DNA from: Bacteroides neonati
GTDB taxonomy: Bacteria; Bacteroidota; Bacteroidia; Bacteroidales; Bacteroidaceae
Assembly: GCF_000499785.1 (NCBI RefSeq)
Contig: NZ_HG726023.1
Span: 531,791-595,790, forward strand
Reading direction: 5' to 3'
DNA: 64,000 nt
The notes beneath the pieces are model-generated. The model was given only the letters and a program-made list of their open reading frames with translations, was not told the DNA's origin and made no database searches. The position numbers and the translations under genes were made by a program. The number at the start of each line of letters is the position of its first letter. Positions within the stretch are counted from its first letter, which is position 1. This document shows, one piece after another, positions 43,820 through 54,300 of this stretch.

Positions 43820-45403
43820 TTATAGCTCAATTATTTTTGATATATTAATCTGGTCAATAAAATGTTTATCATGAGAGATGACTAACAGTGTGCCCCGATA
43901 ATCTTTAATTGTATTAGTAAGGATAGCAAGGCTTGACAGATCAAGGTTGTTAGTGGGCTCGTCCAGAATAAATAGGTCGGGTATATGATTAGAGATCATC
44001 AGGCAACAAAGGTATAGCCTCATTCTCTCGCCTCCACTTAGCTCATTGCAAGGCTTATCCCATACCTCTTTAGGAAATAATGCCCGGTGAAGCCGCAGTT
44101 TTATTTCATGATCCAAAAGATTCTTATGGTTATACTCCTGTACCAATTCCAGCAATGTTTGTGAGGTGCTAACTTTGCTGTACTCTTGGTCGAGGTATAC
44201 GAATGAAAAAGCCGCTCTTTGTATCGTGCCCGTACTTGGCTGCAATTCTCCAATCAATAGGTTTAAGAGAGTGGTTTTGCCTGTACCGTTATTGCCCCGT
44301 AGATGAATACGCTCTCCACTCCGGATTTCAATATCAAGGGGAGTGTGCCAAAGAAATTTTTCTTGCTCATATTTGAAATTAATTCCTTGAGCAGTAACCA
44401 ATCGTTTTCCATGCTGTATTCTTGAATTGTCGAAATTCAATTTTAAGTCGCATTTAATGTTTTGTTTTCGGCGTAGATCTGTGAGACTATGTTGCGAGGC
44501 CTGTGTAATGCTAGTATGCGTTTTAGATAGCTTGGCAGCTGTCTCTTCTCCTTTATCCTGCTTGCCTTTCAGAATAATGCGAGGCATCCCATCTACAGCC
44601 TTTGCTCCTCGATTGATTCTCTTTTCTTGTCGTTCCTTTGTTTCACGAGCTTTTTTGCGTGCCAGCCGTAATGTGCTTTCTTCTGCCTCGATTTGCTGAT
44701 TCAAGGCTTGTATTTCTATTGTCTTTTGAGCCTTGTAAAAATCGTAATCTCCACCATATAATTTTAGTCCTGTAGGAGAAAGCTCATGGGTTTCTTCGAG
44801 TAAATTTAATAAAGTGATATCATGACTGACAACTATTACCGTTGCTTTGCTAACAGAAACAAGTTCGTAAAGCTGTTGTCGACTGCGATAATCGAGGTGG
44901 TTAGTTGGTTCATCAAGCAGGATAATATCCGGTTGATGAATAGATATGCCTGCAAGAAATATTTTAGTTTTCTCGCCACCACTAAGCAAATGAATAGGTG
45001 TTGTGAACTCGATATTGGATAGTTTCCACGAATCTAGTGCTGCGCGACTACGAGATTCTATATCCCAGTCATCAGCTAATAGATCGTAATATTCATACTT
45101 GTCGCTACCGCTATAAATAGCACGTAGTGCTTCTACCTTGTCGGATACACCCAATGCTTGGCTAACGGATATTCCCGTTATGCCTACCTGCTGTGGAATA
45201 TAATAGGGAGTTGAAGCACAATGGATACTACCGGAAGAGACATGCAGTTCTCCGGCAATTAGTTTTAAAAGAGTGGATTTTCCTGTTCCGTTATTTCCAA
45301 TAATAGAAACTTTGCGACCCAAAGGAGCAGATAGATTTACACACTCAAATAATGGATGCTGATTGTGATAGTGGAAAGATACACCACTAAGAATAATACT
45401 CAT
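43820..45403 (-). CDS. ABC-F family ATPase
   Basis: 527 residues: two ABC domains in one chain and no membrane helices, the ABC-F layout. The first has IIGNNGTGKSTLLKLI, LLSGGEKTKIFLAG and IILLDEPTNHLDYRS; the second has LRGNNGTGKTTLLNLL, ELSGGERMRLYLC and LFILDEPTNNLDLSS. Between them is a basic linker (about 240-310; RLARKKARETKERQEKRIN) that enters the ribosome in the family. ABC-F proteins act on ribosomes as translation factors or give resistance to 50S antibiotics; sequence reading cannot separate these roles. A complete promoter and a leader of about 130 bases precede it, as seen for regulated resistance ABC-F genes. Confidence 0.92.
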   Translation of the reverse strand: MSIILSGVSFHYHNQHPLFECVNLSAPLGRKVSIIGNNGTGKSTLLKLIAGELHVSSGSIHCASTPYYIPQQVGITGISVSQALGVSDKVEALRAIYSGSDKYEYYDLLADDWDIESRSRAALDSWKLSNIEFTTPIHLLSGGEKTKIFLAGISIHQPDIILLDEPTNHLDYRSRQQLYELVSVSKATVIVVSHDITLLNLLEETHELSPTGLKLYGGDYDFYKAQKTIEIQALNQQIEAEESTLRLARKKARETKERQEKRINRGAKAVDGMPRIILKGKQDKGEETAAKLSKTHTSITQASQHSLTDLRRKQNIKCDLKLNFDNSRIQHGKRLVTAQGINFKYEQEKFLWHTPLDIEIRSGERIHLRGNNGTGKTTLLNLLIGELQPSTGTIQRAAFSFVYLDQEYSKVSTSQTLLELVQEYNHKNLLDHEIKLRLHRALFPKEVWDKPCNELSGGERMRLYLCCLMISNHIPDLFILDEPTNNLDLSSLAILTNTIKDYRGTLLVISHDKHFIDQINISKIIEL

Positions 45404-46184
45404 ATGTAAATAATTAATAGGAGCCTCTACAAAAAGGCTATTAAACCGATAGCTAACTTATCTCTTGTATAGTGTCGGCTTTCTTAGAACCAACTATTAA
45501 TTATTTATTCTCATTGCGGTATTTTTTTGATTCGGGTACAAAACTAATATCTATATTGCAATTTACCAAATGTTTTCTGCTTTTATCTGAAAATGAATGG
45601 GGTAAATCATTCATCTTAATCAATAGAGATGGTTGAGGGGGCGGTTACTTTAGTATCTTATGGCGAAGTGACAAAAGATGTTGATCCTTATTGATAATAT
45701 GTCTGTGCGACGCAATGATTATATTTGTATCAGACAATAATTTTCATAAAATTATTTGATGTAAAATGGGTTTTTGCTATATTTGAGCCAGCTAATAAAG
45801 AATCTGATAAAGAATAGATTGATACACCATGTTGTTCGGTTTGACGAATATCTGGTATGTTGAAATTTACTTGGTCTGCGCCAACGTTTGAAGTAGACGG
45901 AATGGATTTCAGAATCCGAATACGTCGGCTATTAGTCGATACGGAAGAAATTACTGGCATTGGAAGTCTGTCTAATAAACGTATGCATTGATTGGAACGA
46001 TTTCTGCCTATTGAATGTTTATGTGCTGGTAATTATGTGCTAACTAAAAAATAGATGTCACCTTTGCTATTCATTTGCACTTGACGGAGTAGCTGATAGA
46101 AGTTGCCCGAGCAAAAGTCCTCGGATATTGACAAAATGGCTACATCTAAAATTGAATCGATTATAAACCATTAAATTTGAAATT
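45404..46184. other. Gap between the ABC-F and sheath genes
   Basis: The right part of the ABC-F leader and its promoter occupy 45404-45570. The next 600 bases have only short open stretches, for example 45843-46000 on the plus strand (LKFTWSAPTFEVDG), which might be the relic of a lost gene but which I cannot assign. No RNA gene or repeat is evident. Confidence 0.5.
45539..45570 (-). promoter_or_regulatory. Promoter of the ABC-F gene
   Basis: On the minus strand TTTG (45570-45567), 20 bases, then TAGTTTTG (45546-45539). The start would be near 45532, giving a leader of about 130 bases that contains a five-codon frame (ATG AGA ATA AAT AAT TAA, 45514-45497). Confidence 0.7.
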
Positions 46185-47969
46185 ATGGAAGGACATCCCC
46201 CAGGCGTTTACATCAAAATTGAAAATGCCTTTAGTTATTCAGTAGTGGAAGCTGCAACCGCCATTCCTGCTTTTATTGGCTATACCGAGAAGGCTGTGAA
46301 CGGAAATGACAGCCTGATGAATGTTCCTTGGAGAATCTCGTCGATGAGCGAGTTTATGCAGTATTTCGGTGGAGCACCGGAAGTTAAGTTTACGGTAGAT
46401 ATAAAGAAATATTTTTATCTGTCGGAAAAGCAAAAGAATATGGGAAAGACGCTGTCGGATACACTGTCTGAGCCTGTATCCAAGGTTTTTAAATATTGTG
46501 TATGTCCATTGGGAGAAAAAGGAAAGGTAATATTCAGAAATAACGTTGGAAAGGAAGAAGATGAAAGCGGTGAAGATACGTCTGTCGGATATGCTTTCTA
46601 TATAAATGGAGATAATAAATATACCCTATACTACAACATGATGCTGTTCTTTGCCAATGGAGGCAATGTTTGCTATATCGTATCAATAGGAAGCTATGGT
46701 CCTGCTAGTGAGGTGATGCTGGACGATAAGAAAGTGGATACAGCTTTAAAAGCTTTGGAGAAAATACAGGAAGTAACCATGATTATAGTGCCGGAGGCGG
46801 TAGAGAACGAGACATGTTTCAATATACAGCAATTGATGCTGAAACATTGTGGAAAAATGACTAACCGCTTCACTATTCTTGACGTATCGCCCAAATACCT
46901 AAGCAATGGTCACTTGAATACCCGGATAGAAAATTTTCGGGAGAGTATAGGAAGTAGTTATTTGTCTTATGGAGCAGCTTACTTTCCGTGGCTGAACGCT
47001 TCCGTATTGGGCGATAGGGATTTGACAGGAAATATGTTTGTATGGACTACAAATGCATACGCCTATAGAATGAAGTTTTTGCAGACTGACAGCCAATTGC
47101 AAATAGTAATGGAACTATTTATGAAAACAGCTATCACAGTTGAGAAAGATAAAATGGTAACAATTGGGAATAAGGAATATAAGTATGAGGAGCTGACAGA
47201 ACAGGCTTTGAAGGAGAATTTAGGTGAGAAAATTTCCGTAGTAGTAAGCGAAAACCCTATAGTGACTCCAAATAAGAAAACCATCACTATCTTATCCGCT
47301 GATGTAGCTGACAAAAATGGTTTCCATCAGGCACTGGTCAATGGATCCATTCTTTATAAGCAAGCCATGGCGGGTGTGAAGAAGCATCTCAATTTGCTTC
47401 CTCCTTCCGCAGCCATGGCAGGTCTTTACACAATGGTGGACAACAGTCGTGGTGTATGGAAAGCCCCTGCCAACGTCGCTATGAACTACGTGCACAGTGT
47501 AACGGAAGAAATTGACGATGATGCGCAGGCTGAACTGAATACTCCGTTGAACGGTAAAGCCATTAACGCAATTCGTTATTTTATTGGAGAAGGAATCAAG
47601 GTATGGGGCGCACGAACGTTGGACGGCAACTCGATGGACTGGCGCTACATCAGTGTGCGTCGCACGTTGCTCTTTCTTGAAGAATCTGTGAAGAATGCTG
47701 CTCGTGCCTACGTATTCGAACCGAACGATGCCAGTACATGGACCAACCTGAAGTGCATGATAGAGAACTTTTTAAAGAGTGTGTGGAAACGTGGCGGGCT
47801 AGCAGGAGCTTCACCTGAAGATGCCTTCGAAGTACACATTGGACTGGGCGATACCATGACTGGAGAAGATATATTGGAGGGAATCATGCGAATAAGAGTA
47901 CTAGTGGCCGTATCGCATCCAGCTGAATTTATCGAAATCACCTTCCAGCAGCAGATGAGGGAGAGTTGA
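46185..47969 (+). CDS. Contractile tail sheath protein
   Basis: 594 residues, phage tail sheath family of contractile injection systems. It opens HPPGVYIKIENAFSYSVVEA and AIPAFIGYTEKA, the family N-terminus, and ends with the conserved sheath core: GVWKAPANVAM, LNGKAINAIRYFIGEGIKVW, GARTLDGNSMDWRYISVRR and a terminal GIMRIRVLVAVSHPAEFIEI. Sheath subunits polymerise around an inner tube and contract to drive it through a membrane. The next gene encodes the tube. No baseplate, spike, ClpV-like or terminator genes are present within the window, so the pair is an orphan. Its GC content is higher in the C-terminal core than in the variable middle. Confidence 0.93.
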   Translation: MEGHPPGVYIKIENAFSYSVVEAATAIPAFIGYTEKAVNGNDSLMNVPWRISSMSEFMQYFGGAPEVKFTVDIKKYFYLSEKQKNMGKTLSDTLSEPVSKVFKYCVCPLGEKGKVIFRNNVGKEEDESGEDTSVGYAFYINGDNKYTLYYNMMLFFANGGNVCYIVSIGSYGPASEVMLDDKKVDTALKALEKIQEVTMIIVPEAVENETCFNIQQLMLKHCGKMTNRFTILDVSPKYLSNGHLNTRIENFRESIGSSYLSYGAAYFPWLNASVLGDRDLTGNMFVWTTNAYAYRMKFLQTDSQLQIVMELFMKTAITVEKDKMVTIGNKEYKYEELTEQALKENLGEKISVVVSENPIVTPNKKTITILSADVADKNGFHQALVNGSILYKQAMAGVKKHLNLLPPSAAMAGLYTMVDNSRGVWKAPANVAMNYVHSVTEEIDDDAQAELNTPLNGKAINAIRYFIGEGIKVWGARTLDGNSMDWRYISVRRTLLFLEESVKNAARAYVFEPNDASTWTNLKCMIENFLKSVWKRGGLAGASPEDAFEVHIGLGDTMTGEDILEGIMRIRVLVAVSHPAEFIEITFQQQMRES

Positions 47970-48014
47970 TAAAAATGAATCAATTAAAAAGTATCAGTTA
48001 AAAAATATACGATT

Positions 48015-48479
48015 ATGACAGATAATGGATCAGCGCATGGTGCAAATACACCGGTATGGCCGTTGCCGAGTTTTTATTTCAAAGTATCCGTTACGCATGT
48101 AGGCGATATGTCTTGTAGCGAAGTATCAGGTCTCGAAATGGAGTCCGACACTATTGAATACCGTGTAGGAGATGGTTCGGCATTTACAAAACTGAGAATG
48201 CCCAACTTAAAAAAGCCTTGTGACATTACGCTGAAAAAAGGTATCTTTAAGGATGATAAAGCAATGTGGAACTGGATCAATAAGGCCAAGTTAAATACCA
48301 TACAGCGTGAGACTGTGACTATAAGTCTGTGCGATGAATCGGGTAATCCTGTTAATACATGGGAAGTGGTGAACGCATGGCCAAAGAAAATTACTGTTGA
48401 GAGTTTCAAGGCAGATGGAAATTCCGCTGCTATCGAAACTTTAATATTGGCACACGAGGGTATCCAAATTGTATTATAG
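48015..48479 (+). CDS. Tail tube protein (phage gp19/Hcp-like family)
   Basis: 154 residues. The chain starts WPLPSFYFKVSVTHVGDMSC followed by SEVSGLEMESDTIEYRVGD, the T4 gp19-like tail tube signature, and includes KLRMPNLKKPCDITLKKGI and the closing GNSAAIETLILAHEGI. Tube proteins stack in rings inside the sheath. It is 45 bases behind the sheath gene, as in extracellular contractile injection systems and Bacteroidetes T6SS-iv clusters. Only 10 bases after its stop begins the duplicated tRNA-Phe/integrase leader block, so whatever followed it has been replaced or lost. Confidence 0.92.
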   Translation: MTDNGSAHGANTPVWPLPSFYFKVSVTHVGDMSCSEVSGLEMESDTIEYRVGDGSAFTKLRMPNLKKPCDITLKKGIFKDDKAMWNWINKAKLNTIQRETVTISLCDESGNPVNTWEVVNAWPKKITVESFKADGNSAAIETLILAHEGIQIVL

Positions 48480-48488
48480 TTCGTTTAT

Positions 48489-48621
48489 GAGAATTTCTGG
48501 TTGAACTCTTAACTATTGGTTGAGCTTTCAGCCTAAAACAGACGAAAATGAAGGATATATAAACAAAAAAAGAGCTACTTTATTCAAGTAACTCTTAGAT
48601 TATCAAGTGGTGCCACCAGGA
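48489..48621. repeat. Left copy of the tRNA-Phe end/integrase leader block (candidate att site)
   Basis: 133 bases that match 57301-57427 at about nine bases in ten, with one 7-base insertion. Order, read on the minus strand: last 14 bases of tRNA-Phe, a spacer, the tRNA terminator hairpin (48569-48597), and the leader up to, but not including, the integrase start codon (ATG in the right copy, ATA here). Past 48621 similarity to the tRNA fades but a CCGAAT-TGCAA match to the region before tRNA-Phe (48685 against 57521) hints that more was once copied. Confidence 0.8.
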
Positions 48622-48854
48622 CTATAACCTTGGTTGTTACCACCTGTATATCAGGTTGATACGATTTCAAAACTTTGAAAGCTACCGAATTTGCAACCTC
48701 GCAATTTTTGCGTTTTTACTCACTCTGCTTTGTTGGTTCCAATACTGCAAATGTAGCAAATCTTTTGAACTCAAGAAAATAATTTGAACGAAAATTTTGC
48801 CGAATTAGAAATATTGAGTAAATTTGTTTGTAGTATTGAGTAAATTAATAAAGT

Positions 48855-50039
48855 ATGTTTGAACGACCTTATCTAAAGTCAGTTAAAGCAAGAATAGAAG
48901 AGCCTAGAAAGTTTATTCAGGTTATTCTTGGACCTCGCCAAGTAGGTAAAACTACTATGGTAAATCAGCTGTTGTCTTAACTCTCCACACCAAATATATA
49001 CGAATCGGCAGATGCTATTTCAGCCACTAATTCGGCTTGGCTAATGCAGGTTTGGGAAACGGCAAGATTGAGAATGAAGGTCTCTGGTGCAGCGGAGTAT
49101 CTTCTCGTGATTGACGAAATACAAAAAATAGATAACTGGAGCGAGGTCGTTAAGCAACAATGGGATAAAGACACTCGTGAGGGAGTGAACATTAAAGTCA
49201 TTCTATTGGGGTCATCCCGTCTTCTTATTCAAAAGGGCTTGACAGAATCTTTGGCTGGGCGTTTCGAGACGTTTTATTTAGGTCACTGGTCATTTGCAGA
49301 AATGGAATCGGCGTTTGATTGGACAATAGAGCAGTATGTCTATTTTGGTGGATACCCCGGTTCTGCATCACTGATAAGCGATGAGGAGCGTTGGAAAAGT
49401 TACGTGAAAGATTCACTTATTGAAACGAGTATATCTAAAGATATTCTGATGCTTACTCGTGTGGATAAGCCTGCACTCCTTAAACGTTTGTTTGAGCTTG
49501 GTTGCTTGTATTCAGGACAAATTCTCTCATACACTAAAATAACAGGACAATTGCAAGATGCCGGTAATACGACCACTTTGGCAAACTATCTTAGGTTGTT
49601 GTCAGATTGTGGTATGTTGGGAGGATTGGAGAAATATGCCGGAAGTGTAGTTCGCCAAAGGTTATCCAGCCCGAAATTTCAGGTTTATAACAATGCGTTA
49701 CTCTCATCGCAAGATGAAGAGACCTATTCGAGTGCTATTGTAAATCCAAAACTGTGGGGAAGACTAGTTGAATCATCCGTAGGAGCCCATCTGCTTAATC
49801 ATTCGGTTTCAGAGAGATATAATCTTTACTATTGGCGTGAAGGTAATAGTGAGGTTGATTTCATACTTGAGAAAGGAGATAAGGTAATTGGATTAGAAGT
49901 AAAAAGTGGCGCAAGTGCTGATAATGCAGGAATGGGAGTATTTAATGATAAATTCAATCCAAATAAGATGTTGATAGTGGGTACAAGTGGGATACCATAT
50001 GAGGAATTCCTTAAAATTAATCCAAAAGAATTGTTTTAA
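48855..50039 (+). pseudogene. DUF4143/DUF4143-type AAA ATPase, interrupted by a stop codon
   Basis: Read from the ATG at 48855 the protein starts MFERPYLKSVKARIEEPRKF and has the P-loop LGPRQVGKTT (codons 25-34), then hits TAA at codon 42 (48978-48980). The same frame continues without further stops for 352 codons: LVIDEIQKIDNW (Walker B), LLGSSRLLIQKG (sensor), the DUF4143 domain, and VDFILEKGDKVIGLEVKSG, a PDDEXK-like nuclease core. One base change thus separates it from intact. The downstream restart at 49044 would lack the P-loop. Such ATPases are common, poorly understood, and often sit on mobile elements. It is the first gene inside the element. Confidence 0.85.
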
Positions 50040-50215
50040 AAGATGAGCAACGAACTGCAGAATATTAGTTCAGGAGGTTTACTAGTAAAAATACGGAATA
50101 GTGAGTCTTGTAGTAATGTTTACAAAACATGAATATAACTAACCAAGAACTTTGCTGCCATGAGAGTTGTAATTATTGATAAAACAAGTGGTTTGTTTAA
50201 TAAATTAGTTTTATT

Positions 50216-51310
50216 ATGCTGTATATTAGATTTTTAAGTGTCGGTTGTGCTGATGGAATACACATCAGATATTATGGAATTGATAATAAGTGGCATAACA
50301 TTTTAATTGATGGAGGAAGGAATAGTACATATCACTCTAAAGTCAAACCTATCTTGGAGGAAATAATTAGTAATGATGAGTGTATTGACATATGGATTAT
50401 TTCTCATATTGATGATGATCATATTGGAGCTTTGCTTTATGCTTTAGAACATGATATAGCAGCGATTAAAAAATGTATATCAACTAACACGAAAATGTTT
50501 TACAATCACAATATTGATGATGATTATACTCTAAATTGTGATAACGGCGAGTTGAAATCTGTACCACAGGGCATAAAGTTAGTTGAATTTTTATCTAACA
50601 ACAGAATTTCTGTTATAAATAATATTACAAATGATTCAGATGAAGTTAAGCACTATGGAGCAAATATAAGATTCCTATCTCCCTGTAGAAAATACTACGC
50701 AGACTTTCTGGAAAAATGGCATTCCAATCAAATAAAAAAGGATCGAAAAAAAGATATTGAATATAAAGCAGCTCAGCAGAGCGACTATAAAATTCCATAT
50801 AGTTGTTTGATTCATGGACATTTCGAGGAGGATAGAAGTGTGTGGAATAAAAGTAGTATTGCGTGTCTTTTTAGGTTTTTAGGATATGATTTTATTTTCT
50901 CGGCAGATGCTTCTCCAATAACTATATGTGAAAGTTTGCAGCAACTTGGGTATTCTTCCGTAAATAAGTTAGACGTTGAGTTTATGCAATTACCACATCA
51001 CGGCAGTAAGTATAATATTTCTAATGAGCTATTAGAAATCATTAATTGCAATAACTATGTGGTAAGTGCGAATGGAGTAAACAATCACTGCCTTCCGAAT
51101 AAAGAAGCAATAAGCCGTGTCATATACACAAATAGGCATAAACAAGCAAATATATTTCTCACGGATAATACAAAAGAACTTCGAGAGATGTTTGCCTATG
51201 AAGCAGATGAGAATGTACGTAAAACGCAATTTTACTTTAGAAATACAGATATATTAATATCACTTCAAAATGGAAAAATCATATATAGCACAGGTCAGCA
51301 CAAGCAATGA
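50216..51310 (+). CDS. MBL-fold protein, ComEC-like, partner of the protease-STAND protein (Avs1A-like)
   Basis: 364 residues. The metallo-beta-lactamase fold opens LYIRFLSVGCADGIHIRYYG with LIDGG at about 30-34, then the metal motif SHIDDDHIGAL (63-73), where the usual HxHxDH is HxDxDH as in ComEC-type domains, and LPHHGSKYN with His261 and His262, a second ComEC-like motif. There is no signal peptide or membrane helix. Its last 41 bases overlap the start of the 1573-residue gene, implying coupling. In type I AVAST antiphage systems, as I recall them, an MBL protein goes with a protease and a STAND NTPase. The gene is strongly AT-rich compared with the core genome. Confidence 0.88.
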   Translation: MLYIRFLSVGCADGIHIRYYGIDNKWHNILIDGGRNSTYHSKVKPILEEIISNDECIDIWIISHIDDDHIGALLYALEHDIAAIKKCISTNTKMFYNHNIDDDYTLNCDNGELKSVPQGIKLVEFLSNNRISVINNITNDSDEVKHYGANIRFLSPCRKYYADFLEKWHSNQIKKDRKKDIEYKAAQQSDYKIPYSCLIHGHFEEDRSVWNKSSIACLFRFLGYDFIFSADASPITICESLQQLGYSSVNKLDVEFMQLPHHGSKYNISNELLEIINCNNYVVSANGVNNHCLPNKEAISRVIYTNRHKQANIFLTDNTKELREMFAYEADENVRKTQFYFRNTDILISLQNGKIIYSTGQHKQ

Positions 51311-54300
51311 TAGCGTGGGCAGTGGATTCATTTATACTGCAATCGATCATTATTATGTATTTACAGCTAAACATGTACTTTGTGGTGAGTCGAATGAATA
51401 TATAGATAATATTGGAGCTATTAATATTAAATACAACAAGCAGAGCTACACTATTGACAGAACTATAGATGTACTGTGTTTAAGTGCAGATGGAATTGAT
51501 TTGGCAATAATAGCTGTAGAAAAATCAAGATTAAGCAATGTTGGTTGTACTCCCTTTTTAAGTCAAACTTTTCAGACAGAAATAAATTGTCGTATATCAG
51601 GCTATCCTAAAGCAAGAGCAAACGAGAATATCTTATCGATAGTTCAAGGAGTTGTTAAATGTGATTCAGATGATATTAATCAATTGCAGTTAGAAATTAA
51701 TGATCCTATTGTCTATGATATAGAAGCGGATTCTTTAACAAGAGGTTATTCTGGAAGTGGTGTGTTTTATGAAAATAAACAAGGCATATTCGCTTTAGCG
51801 CTTATGTTTGGATACAATAATAAAATCAAAAGAGTGTTTTGCGTTAATTGGAATTCAGTTAATGCTATGTTAGAGCAACATGCACTTCCTTTAGTAATAT
51901 TCAATAATATAGAATTTGATAATGCGATCTTAAATGATATTGACTTACTCTCTTGTGCCTCGAAATCATTGATGGGCAGGTTCAATAACAAAATTGGCAA
52001 TACTCACTTAGATAGAAATGAAACTAAATCAGCCATAAAGGACTCTATACAGAACAATGATGTTATGATAATTTATGGTGATGCAGGTACTGGTAAATCT
52101 GCTATTGCCAAAGAAATTATAGATGAGTATGTGGCTGATGAAAGTTGTTTTGTATTTGCTCTCAAAGCAGATTCTTTGGATAAAGAATCACTAGTGCGGT
52201 TGTCAAATAGTTTGGGGCTGAAAAATAGAATAGACAAAATTTTAAAGTCATGTGTACTCAATGGCTCTAATATACTATATGTCGATAGTGCAGAGCAGTT
52301 ATTAGAGATAAGACATTGGGATACCGTTATCGATTTTATTAATTTAATAACCTCTGTCGGCAACTTTAAGATTGTATTTTCAACAAGAAGTTATTCCGTT
52401 CCATATATTCAAACAAGACTAAGCTCTATAACAAGCTCATTTGCATCATATAAGATTGATATTATTACACTTGAAGAGTTGTTGAATATTGCTGCAAAAT
52501 ATGAGTCAGTAAGAGTTTTGCAGAAAAATATTAGAATCAACAGCATTCTTAGAGTACCATTCTATCTAGATTATATAACCAGAATAGAAAGCATGAAGCT
52601 AGTGGGTGGTGATATTTCTGAAAATGATTTTAGAGAGTTATTATGGGAATATATAGTAGAAGGAAGCGATAAAAAAATCTCTTGTAATAGATCTGAAGCG
52701 TTTATGGCAATAGCTATGTTGAGAGCTAGCCAAATGCAGCCATTTGCAACGATCAACGGCATTGATGTAAATCGAGATATTTTAGACAATTTAGTTCACA
52801 ATGGCTTGATAGTTAAAGAAAATAATAATGAGCGATATGCACCAGCACATGATATCCTCGAAGATTTGGCATTATGTCGTCATATAAATTCAATATATAA
52901 CGATTGGCAAGCAACACAGAATACCATATCTTTTTATGAGAATATTGGCAAAGAGCCATCCATCAGACGTGCATACAGGTTGTGGGCAACTCAAAAAATG
53001 GAAACAGAGCAAGAAAACTACAAGCTATTTGTTGAGTATTCACTTAACTCAAAGATACATCAGTATTGGAAAGATGAGTTGTTGCTTGTTATCTTATGGT
53101 CCAATTTTACAAAACTGCTATTAGGAGAATATTGCTCAATGCTTATATCTGACAACGAGAAATTGTTGCGTAGATGTATATTACTAATGAAAGTTGCATG
53201 CAAAGAAACCGATGAAGTCATGATGCAATTAGCAAATTCCAAAAGTAGCAAGAAATACTTTCCTATGGAGTTTCTGAAACCATCAGGGGACATCTGGTGT
53301 ATGATGGCTAAATTCATTTTCAAACACAAAGATGAATTTGATATTAAAGACAAGGTATATGTAGATTTTATTATTGATTGGAGTGGTAAGATTTGTTTTG
53401 TGGATAAGTCTTACCCAATAGAGGCTCGTGGCATAGGTTTGTTGATTGTTGAAATTTTGAATCACTACAAACAGGGAGGTTATAAGTCATATAAGCAGCA
53501 GGATCTTATATTAATTCTTTATAAGCTCTCTGGAGTCGTTTCTCTTGAGACCGAGGAGCTATTCTCTTGGGCTGTCGAACATAAAGAGTCATACTTAGGT
53601 GAAAAAATTATACCCCTAATACAAGAGAGCCAGAATTGGCAAGTCCCATGTCTATATGCACATAAGTCAGTGATAAATATTTTGAGATCTTCTTGGGTTT
53701 TTATTGAAGAGGAGCATCAAAAAGAGATTACAAAATCCAGATTCCATTTGCGAAATAAGTCGCGAGAAGAAGTGTTTGGATTCAAAGAAGAGTTAAGTAT
53801 ATTGAAGATGGGGGCATTGGGAACACCTATGTTCTCATTGTTAGACAATCACCCTTGGGATAGTATTAAATTTCTTGTAGAGCTACTAAATCATTCTCTC
53901 GATACGTTGTCGAAAGATGAAAATCTATCGCTGGAATTAACGTCTATTGCGATAGAGATCGAAGGATCCATGTGTAATCAGATAGGCTCTGAAAGACTCT
54001 GGTGTATGTACCGAGGAGCTACTGCTGAATGTAAGATATTAAGTGCCATTCTTATGGCATTAGAGAAAATGTTGCTTGATTATGCAAAATATTGTGACGA
54101 ATATGATTGTGTTAGACAGTTTGTTGACAAAATATTTGTGTACATATTAAGTAATTGCAGGAATGTAGCATCTACTAGCGTTATAGCAAGTGTCCTAATG
54201 GCATACCCTAAGTGCTGGGGTGATAAAGTATTCTCGATTTTGAGAGTTAGAGAATTTTATCAATGGGATTTAACAAGATATTCACATGAAATCGCAGCAG

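Noticed and set aside
43820..45403. ABC-F gene as a membrane ABC transporter ATPase
   Set aside because: Two ATPase domains with a basic linker in one chain and no permease gene nearby fit ABC-F, not a transporter.
45730..45960. 76-codon minus-strand frame left of the sheath gene
   Set aside because: No recognised family and no promoter; kept only as part of the unassigned gap.
50043..50132. 29-codon frame between the broken DUF4143 gene and the MBL gene
   Set aside because: Too short, no supporting signals, composition typical of AT-rich intergenic DNA.
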